The translations under genes and the position numbers were made by a program. The notes beneath the pieces were generated by a model that did no database searches, was not told where the DNA came from, and saw only the letters and a list, made by a program, of their open reading frames with translations. Of a stretch of DNA of 57,096 nt, positions 33,829-41,661 are shown in pieces (position 1 is the first letter of the stretch; every line of letters begins with the position of its first letter). Source of the DNA: UBA2336 sp964597075 (GTDB lineage: Bacteria; Bacteroidota; Bacteroidia; Cytophagales; Cyclobacteriaceae); NCBI GenBank assembly GCA_964597075.1, contig CAZQXC010000005.1:1-57096 (forward strand), given 5' to 3'.

Positions 33829-36264
33829 TCAATCCTCCTTTTTCCAACTCCACCCAATACTTCCTAACAAAATCAAAAGCACCAACCACGAGGAGACCGT
33901 GGTAATTTTGTTTCCAGTGGTATATGATTTTGGTGCAAAGCGGAATTCAATGGTATGCTTGCCTGCCGGTATTTCCAAGGCACGCAGCGCATAGTTGGCA
34001 CGGATAATCGTTGCTTCCTTCCCATCAATAGTGGCCGACCAGCCAATTGGATAATAGATTTCTGAAAACACAGCCAGGCCGTTAGTATTGGTTGTGGCTT
34101 CATATATCATCCGGTTAGGTGTGTTTTCGATAAGCCGGATGATAGCACTGCTATCGGCTGTGAAACCGGAAACTGTAAATTTTGACACATCAACTNNNNN
34201 NNNNNCCGCCTGTGCTTTGGAGTTGATACTACAGGTTTTGGTGATCTCTTCATTGGCTGAATTAACCGTAATGAGTTCCTGTACAAACCATGCCGCACCG
34301 TTTGCCTCCAGGTTGGTGATAACGTTTTCACGGTTTTGTCCGTACATGATGTATTTGGTATTGAGCATGTTCAATACCGGGTATTTTGTAAAGTCGAAAC
34401 GACCCTGTTGTGCTTCGCTGATGAAGGAAGTGAATTCTTTTGTAACACATGAGTCATATAAATCCTGGTAGCGTCTCAATTTGGCACCATGGTAGCCTCC
34501 GATGGAATTGTGGTAGTATGAGGTGAGGGCATCATTCATCGGTCCATTGATATTCATAACACGGTAATAGCTTTTATCAGCCATTACCTGTTGATCGCCC
34601 GTACTGAGTTGGATACCGGCATTTTTACTTTTTCGCTGGTAATTATCTTTTGAGAAATACCTGCGATCTACTACGGCAACATCCATCAATACAAAAAAGA
34701 TGAGCACACCATAAAAAGCAGAGGGCAACTTCTTGAATACTTCAAAATGAATCAGGATGAATGCTCCTGAAATAAACGCGAGCGAACGAAACGCATCGGC
34801 ACGGAGTAAGCTTCTGCGCTCATCACGCAAGGCATTGACAAACCAAACGGGCATACCACTTTCTCCATCTTTCAAAAAACTGAACATTCCAGCAATCAGA
34901 ATCAGCACAAGACAAAGCCCGCCACTGGCTGCCAGGGCTATCAGGAGTTTTTTCTTATTTTCTTTGGTAAGTCGGGCATCCATTAATCGTTGTAGACCCG
35001 TCATGCCTAACAGGGGCATGGCAAACAAGGCGATGACAATCGCAAAAGTTACCGAACGGAATTTATTGTAGCCAGGAAAGTAATCGAACATGAAATAATT
35101 AAACCCGGCAAAGTTACTACCCCACGTAAGCATAATAGCGAGAACACTTAGCGGCACCAGCCACCAAACATATTTACGTTCACTAAACACGATGCCCACA
35201 ATAAAGAGAAAGAAAATAATGGCACCTCCGTAATACGGAGCCGATAATCCCTGCGGTCCCCAATAGGCAGCATGGGCCATTTGTTGCGGATTATATTGAA
35301 TACCCTGATTGTTTAGTGCCTTACGTACGGTACTGTTCTCATCTTCAAAAACATTTTGCATGCTGGAACCTCCATAAAAGTTTGGGATCAATAAGGTCAT
35401 GGGTTCCAGTATTCCATTGCTGTATTCAAATGCATAATCTTTGCGCAATCCATCGGTGGGTTGTGTACCTGGTTTTGATAATTCCGATTTTCCACGAATG
35501 GAGTATTTACTGTATTCGCTTATCGACCAGAGTGGACCAATAAATGAGCCGGCTGCCAACAGTGCTGCGGGTATAAGAAGGGTTACATTTTTTATCAGAT
35601 CCGATATTTTCTTTTCCCGAACGGCATAAATGAGTTGTACCAGCCCATAGCCCAAGACAATTAAGGCCAGGTAATATGTTATCTGCAAGTGGTTTTCGCG
35701 TAGGTGCAGCGCCAGTGCAGCAGTGGTTAAACCAAAACCTAAAATTCGTTTCCCGGTAAACGTTACATGTATACCCACCATAACTAATGGCATGAAGGCA
35801 ATCGCTCCAATGCGTGCGTTATGCCCCGCAGCAATACCCACAATCATATAGGAGGATAGTCCAAATGCGATGGCTCCGGCTATGGCCAGGTAAGGCTTTA
35901 CCCGAAAGGCCAGTAGCATGATATAGTAACAGAGAAAGGCCAGGAAAATATTTCGCACAGGATGGGGTAATCCGAACGCAAGTGCGATTTTTAAACCGGT
36001 AATGGCTTGGTAGCCCCACGCTACGTTGATCAGGTAGGCTGGCATGCCACTAAACATGTTTGGTGCCCACAAGCCCTCTTCTCCGGTTTTTTCGCGATAA
36101 TCGTGAAGGGCTTTGGCTGCCCCAACCGACTGTGTTATGTCTTGCTGATTTATGATTTTGTTGTCAAAGAAGACCGGACCAAAAAAGAACACCGTTACCA
36201 TCAGAAATATGACAATGGCAATAAGGTGTGGGAGTATATGTCGAGAGAAGCTTAACTTTTTCAT
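33829..36264 (-). CDS. YfhO family membrane protein, interrupted by an N gap
   Basis: Large polytopic protein of the YfhO family, related to GT-C glycosyltransferases (bacterial members act in lipoteichoic acid glycosylation; the role in Bacteroidota is unknown). The ATG at 36264 (MKKLSFSRHILPHL) is preferred to an upstream TTG. About 12-13 membrane helices are visible, with the acidic luminal motif QQDITQS in the first loop and a C-terminal soluble domain (LAVFSEIYYPIGWSATIDG, then one last helix). Ten Ns at 34196-34205 lie in the soluble domain. The frame reads through them, and the flanks (NSKAQA and VDVSKF) fit a family stretch with few or no residues missing, so the gene is probably intact. 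Confidence 0.85.
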   Translation of the reverse strand: MKKLSFSRHILPHLIAIVIFLMVTVFFFGPVFFDNKIINQQDITQSVGAAKALHDYREKTGEEGLWAPNMFSGMPAYLINVAWGYQAITGLKIALAFGLPHPVRNIFLAFLCYYIMLLAFRVKPYLAIAGAIAFGLSSYMIVGIAAGHNARIGAIAFMPLVMVGIHVTFTGKRILGFGLTTAALALHLRENHLQITYYLALIVLGYGLVQLIYAVREKKISDLIKNVTLLIPAALLAAGSFIGPLWSISEYSKYSIRGKSELSKPGTQPTDGLRKDYAFEYSNGILEPMTLLIPNFYGGSSMQNVFEDENSTVRKALNNQGIQYNPQQMAHAAYWGPQGLSAPYYGGAIIFFLFIVGIVFSERKYVWWLVPLSVLAIMLTWGSNFAGFNYFMFDYFPGYNKFRSVTFAIVIALFAMPLLGMTGLQRLMDARLTKENKKKLLIALAASGGLCLVLILIAGMFSFLKDGESGMPVWFVNALRDERRSLLRADAFRSLAFISGAFILIHFEVFKKLPSAFYGVLIFFVLMDVAVVDRRYFSKDNYQRKSKNAGIQLSTGDQQVMADKSYYRVMNINGPMNDALTSYYHNSIGGYHGAKLRRYQDLYDSCVTKEFTSFISEAQQGRFDFTKYPVLNMLNTKYIMYGQNRENVITNLEANGAAWFVQELITVNSANEEITKTCSINSKAQAXXXXVDVSKFTVSGFTADSSAIIRLIENTPNRMIYEATTNTNGLAVFSEIYYPIGWSATIDGKEATIIRANYALRALEIPAGKHTIEFRFAPKSYTTGNKITTVSSWLVLLILLGSIGWSWKKED
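34196..34205. other. Assembly gap (10 N)
   Basis: Ten undetermined bases inside the YfhO gene. Round length suggests a scaffolding placeholder rather than a measured gap. Confidence 0.99.
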
Positions 36265-36337
36265 ACGGATTTGTAAAGCATGCAAAATAGGAACAACGAA
36301 TGAAAATGTATTAATTTAATTGGCCGAATAAGGCAGC

Positions 36338-37339
36338 CTAACCTCCAATTGTAGACATAGATTCCGAAACGGGTAAATGGTTACTGCGTTTTTGTTCGGC
36401 TTCAAAGCCATCTTTTGGCCGGTTAGCAAAGGCTCTTACTAAGTGATCTTTTAATTCATCATCTGAATTTCCTGAACGTATCAGGTCGCGGATATTCAAT
36501 ACTCCGTCATCGTACAAACAGGTTTTGAGTGTGCCTTGTGCGGTAAGTCGAATGCGATTACACGTTCCACAAAACGTTCGGCTAAACGCGGCAATGATGC
36601 CAACTGTTCCTTGGTGATCAGGAATTGTATAGTGATAGGCCGTTGAATAATCAGGATCACGAACTTTTGTAAGTGTGGGATAATGCTGTTGGATATATTC
36701 CACTATTTTCTTGTATGTCCAGATAAGTTGTGGATAGTGACTACCCTCACCATTAAATGGCATCTCTTCAATAAAACGAACCGAAACATTTTTGTTTTTT
36801 GTCAGCGAAAGCAAGGGAAGAATGTCGTCAGTGTTTTTCCCTTCCATGACTACGGCATTAATCTTTACAGGGATATCGTAATACAGTAATTGTTCGAAGG
36901 TGTTCATTACCTTATCAAATTCATCCCTTCGGGTGATTGTATGAAAACGGTCTCGATCAAGTGTATCAAGGCTAAGATTTACAGATGCAATTCCCAGTTT
37001 TTTCAGATCTTTTATATACGGAGCAGTAAGCACACCGTTCGTGGTCAGGTGCACATCGTGAATGCCAGGTATGCCAACAATCTTTCTAATCAGTTGCATC
37101 AGGTCGGTACGCACAAACGGTTCGCCTCCTGTTAACCGGATTTTAGTAATGCCCATAGTAGCCAGCAGGGTTACAAGGCGTTCAATTTCTTCAAAACTCA
37201 GCAGGTCTTTTTTTGGCAGGTATTTAATGCCTTCTTCGGGCATACAATAAAAGCAGCGCAGGTTACACCGATCAGTAACGGCCAGTCGCAGGTAATTTAT
37301 TACCCTGCCATGATTATCGTATAATTGCGAACCTGCCAT
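36338..37339 (-). CDS. moaA: GTP 3',8-cyclase MoaA
   Basis: Radical SAM enzyme of the first step of molybdenum cofactor synthesis, converting GTP to 3',8-cyclic-dihydro-GTP. Cys25, Cys29 and Cys32 in TDRCNLRCFYCMP bind the SAM cluster. The second cluster motif CGTCNRIRLTAQGTLKTC is present near the C-terminus. The protein ends in Gly-Gly (SMSTIGG), needed for catalysis. Length 333 is normal. It is divergent from moaD with 91 bp between starts, which contain a 7-bp inverted repeat (AAATCGG/CCGATTT, 37354-37380) of unknown meaning. Confidence 0.97.
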   Translation of the reverse strand: MAGSQLYDNHGRVINYLRLAVTDRCNLRCFYCMPEEGIKYLPKKDLLSFEEIERLVTLLATMGITKIRLTGGEPFVRTDLMQLIRKIVGIPGIHDVHLTTNGVLTAPYIKDLKKLGIASVNLSLDTLDRDRFHTITRRDEFDKVMNTFEQLLYYDIPVKINAVVMEGKNTDDILPLLSLTKNKNVSVRFIEEMPFNGEGSHYPQLIWTYKKIVEYIQQHYPTLTKVRDPDYSTAYHYTIPDHQGTVGIIAAFSRTFCGTCNRIRLTAQGTLKTCLYDDGVLNIRDLIRSGNSDDELKDHLVRAFANRPKDGFEAEQKRSNHLPVSESMSTIGG

Positions 37340-37430
37340 GGTGGAAAGATATTAAATCGGCTTATGAGAAGCACCGATTTTATATATTTCGCGTTTTATG
37401 ATGGTGTAAGCGGACTAAACACAAGCCGAA

Positions 37431-37673
37431 ATGAAGTGTAAAGTAAAAGCTTTTGGGATTACCAGCGATATTGTAGGGGCGCGAGAGGTGATTATTGAAT
37501 TATCGGGAAGTCCCCGGGTAAGGGATATCAAGATTGAGCTTTTTAAGCATTATCCGCAATTAGAAACACTTACCTCATTGTTTATTGCTGTGAACCAGGC
37601 CTATGCTGCTGACGATGGGGAGCTTCAGGAACATGACGAAATAGCCCTTATTCCACCCGTTGCGGGTGGTTAA
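37431..37673 (+). CDS. moaD: Molybdopterin synthase small subunit MoaD
   Basis: Ubiquitin-fold sulfur carrier of 80 residues, ending in the diagnostic Gly-Gly (LIPPVAGG) that receives the thiocarboxylate. The body KVKAFGITSDIVGAREVIIE is typical. It pairs with MoaE, encoded 98 bp downstream, to insert sulfur into cyclic pyranopterin. The activating enzyme MoeB is not present in the window. Confidence 0.95.
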   Translation: MKCKVKAFGITSDIVGAREVIIELSGSPRVRDIKIELFKHYPQLETLTSLFIAVNQAYAADDGELQEHDEIALIPPVAGG

Positions 37674-37771
37674 AAATTCCTTGTCGGGTAAACCTTGTTT
37701 TTTGTAGTTCAAAGATTTACTTTCAATCACCCTTCTGGTTTCTTATTTCTAACATAAACCAACTTGAAAGT

Positions 37772-38203
37772 ATGATCAAAATCACTGCAAAGCCCATCGA
37801 CATTCAAAAAGTGATTGACACCGCCTCCAGCCTTGGTGCCGGAGCCGTGAATGTCTTTATCGGAACTGTTCGTAATACTGCCCACGGCAAAAAGGTGTTG
37901 TGGCTTGAATATGAAGCTTATGAGGCCATGGCAGTAGCCGAAATCCGTAAAATTATTGATGAGGCATCACACCGATGGCCATTGTTAGGTTGGGCTGTAA
38001 GTCATCGGATTGGAACCCTAAAACCCGGTGAAGTATCTGTGGCTATTGCCGTCTCTTCCCCACACCGTAAAGATTCATTCGAAGCTTGCCAGTTTATAAT
38101 TGACACGCTAAAAGAAAAGGCACCCATCTGGAAAAAAGAAATTTTCGAAGGTGGGGAGGAGTGGGTCTCCGCTCAACCCAATATGGCTAAAGCTTATAAC
38201 TGA
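37772..38203 (+). CDS. moaE: Molybdopterin synthase catalytic subunit MoaE
   Basis: A 143-residue catalytic subunit of molybdopterin synthase. Motifs GAVNVFIGTVRN (with Arg), VLWLEYEAYEAMA, and HRIGTLKPGEVSVAIAVSSPHRKDSFEAC are family hallmarks; the C-terminal KEKAPIWKKEIFEGGEEW carries the active-site lysine region. It acts with MoaD. Its last 10 bases overlap a small convergent gene on the other strand. Confidence 0.96.
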   Translation: MIKITAKPIDIQKVIDTASSLGAGAVNVFIGTVRNTAHGKKVLWLEYEAYEAMAVAEIRKIIDEASHRWPLLGWAVSHRIGTLKPGEVSVAIAVSSPHRKDSFEACQFIIDTLKEKAPIWKKEIFEGGEEWVSAQPNMAKAYN

Positions 38204-38319
38204 CTTACCAGCAGTATTCCGGCTGTTACCAGACCGATCGCCATTAATAAACCAGTAAGGAAAATAATCATCAAATCTCGATTGATCGGATTGATGTGTG
38301 ATTTAGTGGTTGTTTTCAT
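38194..38319 (-). CDS. Small membrane protein of 41 residues
   Basis: An open frame from ATG at 38319 encodes MKTTTKSHINPINRDLMIIF followed by a single strong membrane helix (LTGLLMAIGLVTAGILLVSQL). The polar, positively charged start and the helix with small residues look like a real small membrane protein rather than a chance frame, and an in-frame ATG is well placed. It overlaps the moaE stop by 10 bp in convergent orientation. I recognise no family. Confidence 0.5.
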   Translation of the reverse strand: MKTTTKSHINPINRDLMIIFLTGLLMAIGLVTAGILLVSQL

Positions 38320-38580
38320 TGCTCAACTATTTTAAAGACTATCCGAAATTACTTTTTATGCTCATTCATCTCTGCGTCATGTAAGTATTTGTATTCATAG
38401 ATGATACCATACTCTATAAAACAATAATGATGCTAAAAAGAATCAGCTTCTAAAGTAAAAATTTTAGTTTCTTCATTATTAGCAGGTTACCCTTATGCCT
38501 TTGAATGAAGCAATCAATTAGATTGGTTTGAAATATTTTCCAAATAAATAATGCAATCGATGTATATGATTAATTCACGT
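38320..38580. other. Gene-poor AT-rich spacer
   Basis: About 260 bp between the 41-residue gene and mobA. It is AT-rich. One minus strand frame (38349-38432, reading towards a TAA) has no start codon and is not supported. I see no convincing promoter, terminator or RNA. Confidence 0.5.
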
Positions 38581-39171
38581 TCAGGATTTGTGATGTAAGG
38601 AATTCCGGAATTGATTAAATTCCTTCAATGAATTGATGTTTTTAAGCCAATTTGGCGTACTCGCTTCAATGATGTTTGTGTTTTGAGCAATTAAAAAGTC
38701 ACGCGGACTGAAACCACCATTCTTATAAAAATCTGATAACAAAGTTGTTGCGTTTGGTTCCCAAAGTGTTAGTAGTGGTTCGGGTAGCTTACCTGTTGAA
38801 TCCCAAAAGCAAGTAGCTATTTTTTCTCTGTCACGATGATCCAAAAGGAATTTGATAGCATTTTTATCAACCATCGGCATGTCTACCGGGACGGTAAGCC
38901 ATGCGCTGGATGAATCAAGCTGAAAAGCGCTGAGAATTCCATTTAGCGGACTGTCTACGTTAAATTGATCGAATATTGGGTTTATGTGTAGCGGTTTGTC
39001 CACACCTGCTTTACACGATGTGTAGACCTTTTTACAAAAGGGTGATAAAAGCTCAACGAGATGGTCGCACTGAGGTTTGCCGTAATATTCAAGCTGGGAT
39101 TTATCCGTACCCATGCGTGAACTTTCACCACCGGCTAAGATCAAACCATTTACGCCAGTCAGATCACTCAT
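38581..39171 (-). CDS. mobA: Molybdenum cofactor guanylyltransferase MobA
   Basis: Transfers GMP from GTP to Mo-molybdopterin to form the guanine dinucleotide cofactor (Mo-bis-MGD) used by DMSO reductase-family enzymes. The start is the ATG at 39171 (MSDLTGVNG); upstream codons lie inside the channel gene. The signature LILAGGESSRMGTDK is at residues 10-24, and LTVPVDMPMVDK carries the metal-binding aspartate. Length 196 is normal. It overlaps the upstream channel gene by 8 bp, so the two are cotranscribed. Confidence 0.92.
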   Translation of the reverse strand: MSDLTGVNGLILAGGESSRMGTDKSQLEYYGKPQCDHLVELLSPFCKKVYTSCKAGVDKPLHINPIFDQFNVDSPLNGILSAFQLDSSSAWLTVPVDMPMVDKNAIKFLLDHRDREKIATCFWDSTGKLPEPLLTLWEPNATTLLSDFYKNGGFSPRDFLIAQNTNIIEASTPNWLKNINSLKEFNQFRNSLHHKS

Positions 39172-39958
39172 GAAAATCTTTTCCGCAGTGCGGACACGTG
39201 TGATTTTTTGACTGTGGATTGTGCAGTAATTCAAAAAAGCCGGACGACAGAATACCGGCAGGCAACGCCAGGATAGCTACACCGGAAATAGCAAAAATTC
39301 CACCCAGAAATTTACCGATCGGTGTAATGGGCACTACATCGCCATACCCAACGGTTGTGAGCGTGGCCATGCCCCACCACATCGCATCGGGTATTGAACC
39401 AAACTTTTCAGGTTGCGCCTCACGTTCTACCAAATACATAAAGAACGAAATGATGATTAGAACGAAGATGATGAAGATGAAACTGAGCACCAGTTGTTCT
39501 TTGCGCTCCGCAATCACTTTTTTGAAGATATTCATGGCGCGCATATAGCGCGTAATCTTGAACATACGGAACAGCGCCATCAATCGGAAGATTCTCAGGA
39601 AGCGAAGATCAAGGGGCAGAAAGGTTAGATAGAATGGAAGGATAGCCAGCAAATCAACAATAGCCATTGAAGTTTTTGCATACCGAAAACGTCCGTACAA
39701 TGGTTGCTTGTATTTGGGATTTTCTACGATGGAATACAGTCGGGCAAAGTATTCGACTGTAAAAAAGGCAACTGAAAAATTTTCGAAATACACGAAGACT
39801 ATATGGTATTGATCTCGAATGACAGCAACGGAATCAAGAATAATGGCAACAATATTCAATACAATCATGATGATGAGCAGGGTTTCAAAAATCCGCTCCA
39901 GTGTTCCGCCCTTTTCGGTAGGCTCCAGGGTGAGGTAGAGCCTTCGTCTTATGGTCAT
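39164..39958 (-). CDS. Voltage-gated potassium channel-like protein
   Basis: A six-helix ion channel. The selectivity filter TTVGYGD is at residues 201-207, between pore helices; S4 (about 119-140, RFLRIFRLMALFRMFKITRY) has the regular spaced arginines of a voltage sensor. The C-terminal tail ends with a small zinc-binding-type motif CPHCGKDF. It is inserted in the Moco gene run: 4 bp from moaC on the same strand and 8 bp overlap with mobA. Physiological role is not evident from context. Confidence 0.92.
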   Translation of the reverse strand: MTIRRRLYLTLEPTEKGGTLERIFETLLIIMIVLNIVAIILDSVAVIRDQYHIVFVYFENFSVAFFTVEYFARLYSIVENPKYKQPLYGRFRYAKTSMAIVDLLAILPFYLTFLPLDLRFLRIFRLMALFRMFKITRYMRAMNIFKKVIAERKEQLVLSFIFIIFVLIIISFFMYLVEREAQPEKFGSIPDAMWWGMATLTTVGYGDVVPITPIGKFLGGIFAISGVAILALPAGILSSGFFELLHNPQSKNHTCPHCGKDFHE

Positions 39959-39962
39959 AGAT

Positions 39963-40439
39963 TTAACGTTTAAAATCTTTTTTGCCTCCGGTTTTTTCCA
40001 TTAGCTTGATCTCTTTAATAAGGATATCATGCGAAAGCGCTTTACACATATCATAGATCGTTAACGCAGCAACACTTACTGCTGTCAACGCCTCCATCTC
40101 AACACCGGTTTTACCGGTTGTGGACACCGTACTTTCAATTACTATGGACTCTTTATGGGTGGTGATGGAAATTTTACAGTCTTCAATTCCAATCGGATGA
40201 GATAGCGGAACTAAGTCAGATGTTTTTTTAGCGCCCATTACACCAGCCAGAATGGCGGTTTGAAATACCGGTCCTTTTTTAGTGGTCAGTTCATTGTTTT
40301 TGATAAGCTTCAGAATTTCAGCGCCTACCTGCACAATAGCTTGTGCGCTGGCTATGCGTTTTGTGACGGCTTTCGCTGAAACATCCACCATCTGTGGATT
40401 TCCGGATTCGTCCGTGTGGGTTAATTTTTTACCTTTCAT
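39963..40439 (-). CDS. moaC: Cyclic pyranopterin monophosphate synthase MoaC
   Basis: Converts the MoaA product to cyclic pyranopterin monophosphate. The start is the ATG at 40439 (MKGKKLTHTDESG); the earlier TTG at 40457 is less likely. Motifs LVPLSHPIGIEDC and STTGKTGVEMEALTAVSVAALTIYDM are diagnostic, with the catalytic lysine near TIYDMCKAL. Length 158 is normal. It is divergent from moeA, 34 bp apart, with a palindrome between the two starts. Confidence 0.96.
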   Translation of the reverse strand: MKGKKLTHTDESGNPQMVDVSAKAVTKRIASAQAIVQVGAEILKLIKNNELTTKKGPVFQTAILAGVMGAKKTSDLVPLSHPIGIEDCKISITTHKESIVIESTVSTTGKTGVEMEALTAVSVAALTIYDMCKALSHDILIKEIKLMEKTGGKKDFKR

Positions 40440-40442
40440 TAA

Positions 40443-40456
40443 TGATTGATCAATCA
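40443..40456. promoter_or_regulatory. Perfect 14-bp palindrome between moaC and moeA
   Basis: TGATTGATCAATCA is a perfect palindrome in the 34-bp space between the divergent moaC and moeA start codons. Its position could allow one regulator to control both genes. The regulator is unknown; the inner TTGATCAA lacks the 4-bp spacer of an FNR site. Confidence 0.4.
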
Positions 40457-40473
40457 AAGTTAAAAATTTATTT

Positions 40474-41661
40474 ATGGTAAGTGTATCAGAAGCCAGTCAA
40501 ATCATTCAGTCAGTTAGAATAAACCTGGATAAGGTACACCTTCCTATAACTGAAGTTGTAGGAAGGGTATTGGCTGAAACCGTTAAGGCCGATCGTGATT
40601 TTCCTCCTTTTAATCGTGTGGCCATGGATGGTGTTGCCGTTAACAGCGCATCGTATAGGGCTGGTCGCAAGTTAAAGATTGAGAGCGTTCAGGCAGCCGG
40701 AAGGCTACAAATGAAATTGAACCAAGCTGAAGATTGTATCGAAGTAATGACGGGGGCCATGCTACCAGATGGTACCGATTCGGTAATCCGCTATGAAGAT
40801 GTTGAGATAGTTAATGGGTACGGCTACGTTAAATTGGATGAAGTTAAAGCCGGAATGAATATTCACACAAAAGGTAATGATGCTCGTGAAGGTGATACAG
40901 TATTGGAGCCGGGGCAACTTTTGTCAGCGGCTGAAATTGCGCTGCTGGCTGCAGTAGGAAAAACTGATGTTTGGGTTTTTGAATTTCCCCGAACCGCTAT
41001 TATTTCATCGGGTGATGAATTGGTGGATATTGTTTTAAAGCCTGAGCCTTATCAAATAAGGAGATCGAATACCTATTCGCTACAGGCCGCTATGATGGAG
41101 ATGGGATGGAGGGGTACTGCACATCACCTTCCTGATAATAAGGAATTTGTTATTAATAGCCTTCGCGCGTTGCTGAAGGAGAACGATATTCTGATTTTAT
41201 CGGGTGGCGTTTCAAAAGGAAAATTTGACTTTATCCCTGAAGCGTTAGCCGATCTGGGCGTTAAAAAACTCTTTCATCAGGTTAAGCAAAAACCAGGAAA
41301 ACCTTTTTGGTTTGGAAAATCAGTAGAAGGTAAAGTAGTTTTTGCTTTACCCGGAAACCCGGTATCAACATTTCTGTGCTTTTACCGATATATTAAACCT
41401 TGGATTCTGACGAATATGAACGTAAATACATCTATGCATCAAGCTGTATTGGCGGTTGATGTTGAGTTTAATCCTCTGCTTTCTTATTTTTTGCAAGTAA
41501 GTACACGCTATGAAAACGGGAAGCACTCAGCGTATCCTGTGCCCGGTGGAGGCTCGGGCGATTTTGCTAACTTAAAAAATGTAGACGGTTTTTTGGAGTT
41601 GCCTGCCGACCAGTTGGTGTTTAAAGCAGGAGAAATTTTTGACTATTATTCGTTCCGCTAA
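40474..41661 (+). CDS. moeA: Molybdopterin molybdenumtransferase MoeA
   Basis: Inserts molybdate into adenylylated molybdopterin. A 395-residue protein with the MoeA architecture: N-terminal part with DFPPFNRVAMDGVAV, the central MPT-binding domain (IISSGDELVDI and ILSGGVSKGKFDFIPEAL), and LPGNPVSTFLCFYRYI. The C-terminal domain IV is present (about 320-395). It stands alone on this strand with respect to Moco genes. Its stop overlaps the convergent antiporter stop by four bases. Confidence 0.95.
   Translation: MVSVSEASQIIQSVRINLDKVHLPITEVVGRVLAETVKADRDFPPFNRVAMDGVAVNSASYRAGRKLKIESVQAAGRLQMKLNQAEDCIEVMTGAMLPDGTDSVIRYEDVEIVNGYGYVKLDEVKAGMNIHTKGNDAREGDTVLEPGQLLSAAEIALLAAVGKTDVWVFEFPRTAIISSGDELVDIVLKPEPYQIRRSNTYSLQAAMMEMGWRGTAHHLPDNKEFVINSLRALLKENDILILSGGVSKGKFDFIPEALADLGVKKLFHQVKQKPGKPFWFGKSVEGKVVFALPGNPVSTFLCFYRYIKPWILTNMNVNTSMHQAVLAVDVEFNPLLSYFLQVSTRYENGKHSAYPVPGGGSGDFANLKNVDGFLELPADQLVFKAGEIFDYYSFR

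Noticed and set aside
37354..37380. Inverted repeat AAATCGG/CCGATTT between moaA and moaD
   Set aside because: Seven-base arms with a 13-base spacer in AT-rich sequence; too weak for a regulatory call.
38349..38432. 27-codon minus strand frame upstream of the small membrane protein
   Set aside because: No start codon of any common type and an in-frame stop just above it.
40443..40456. FNR-type box in the moaC/moeA palindrome
   Set aside because: FNR sites need TTGAT-N4-ATCAA; here the halves are fused without spacer.
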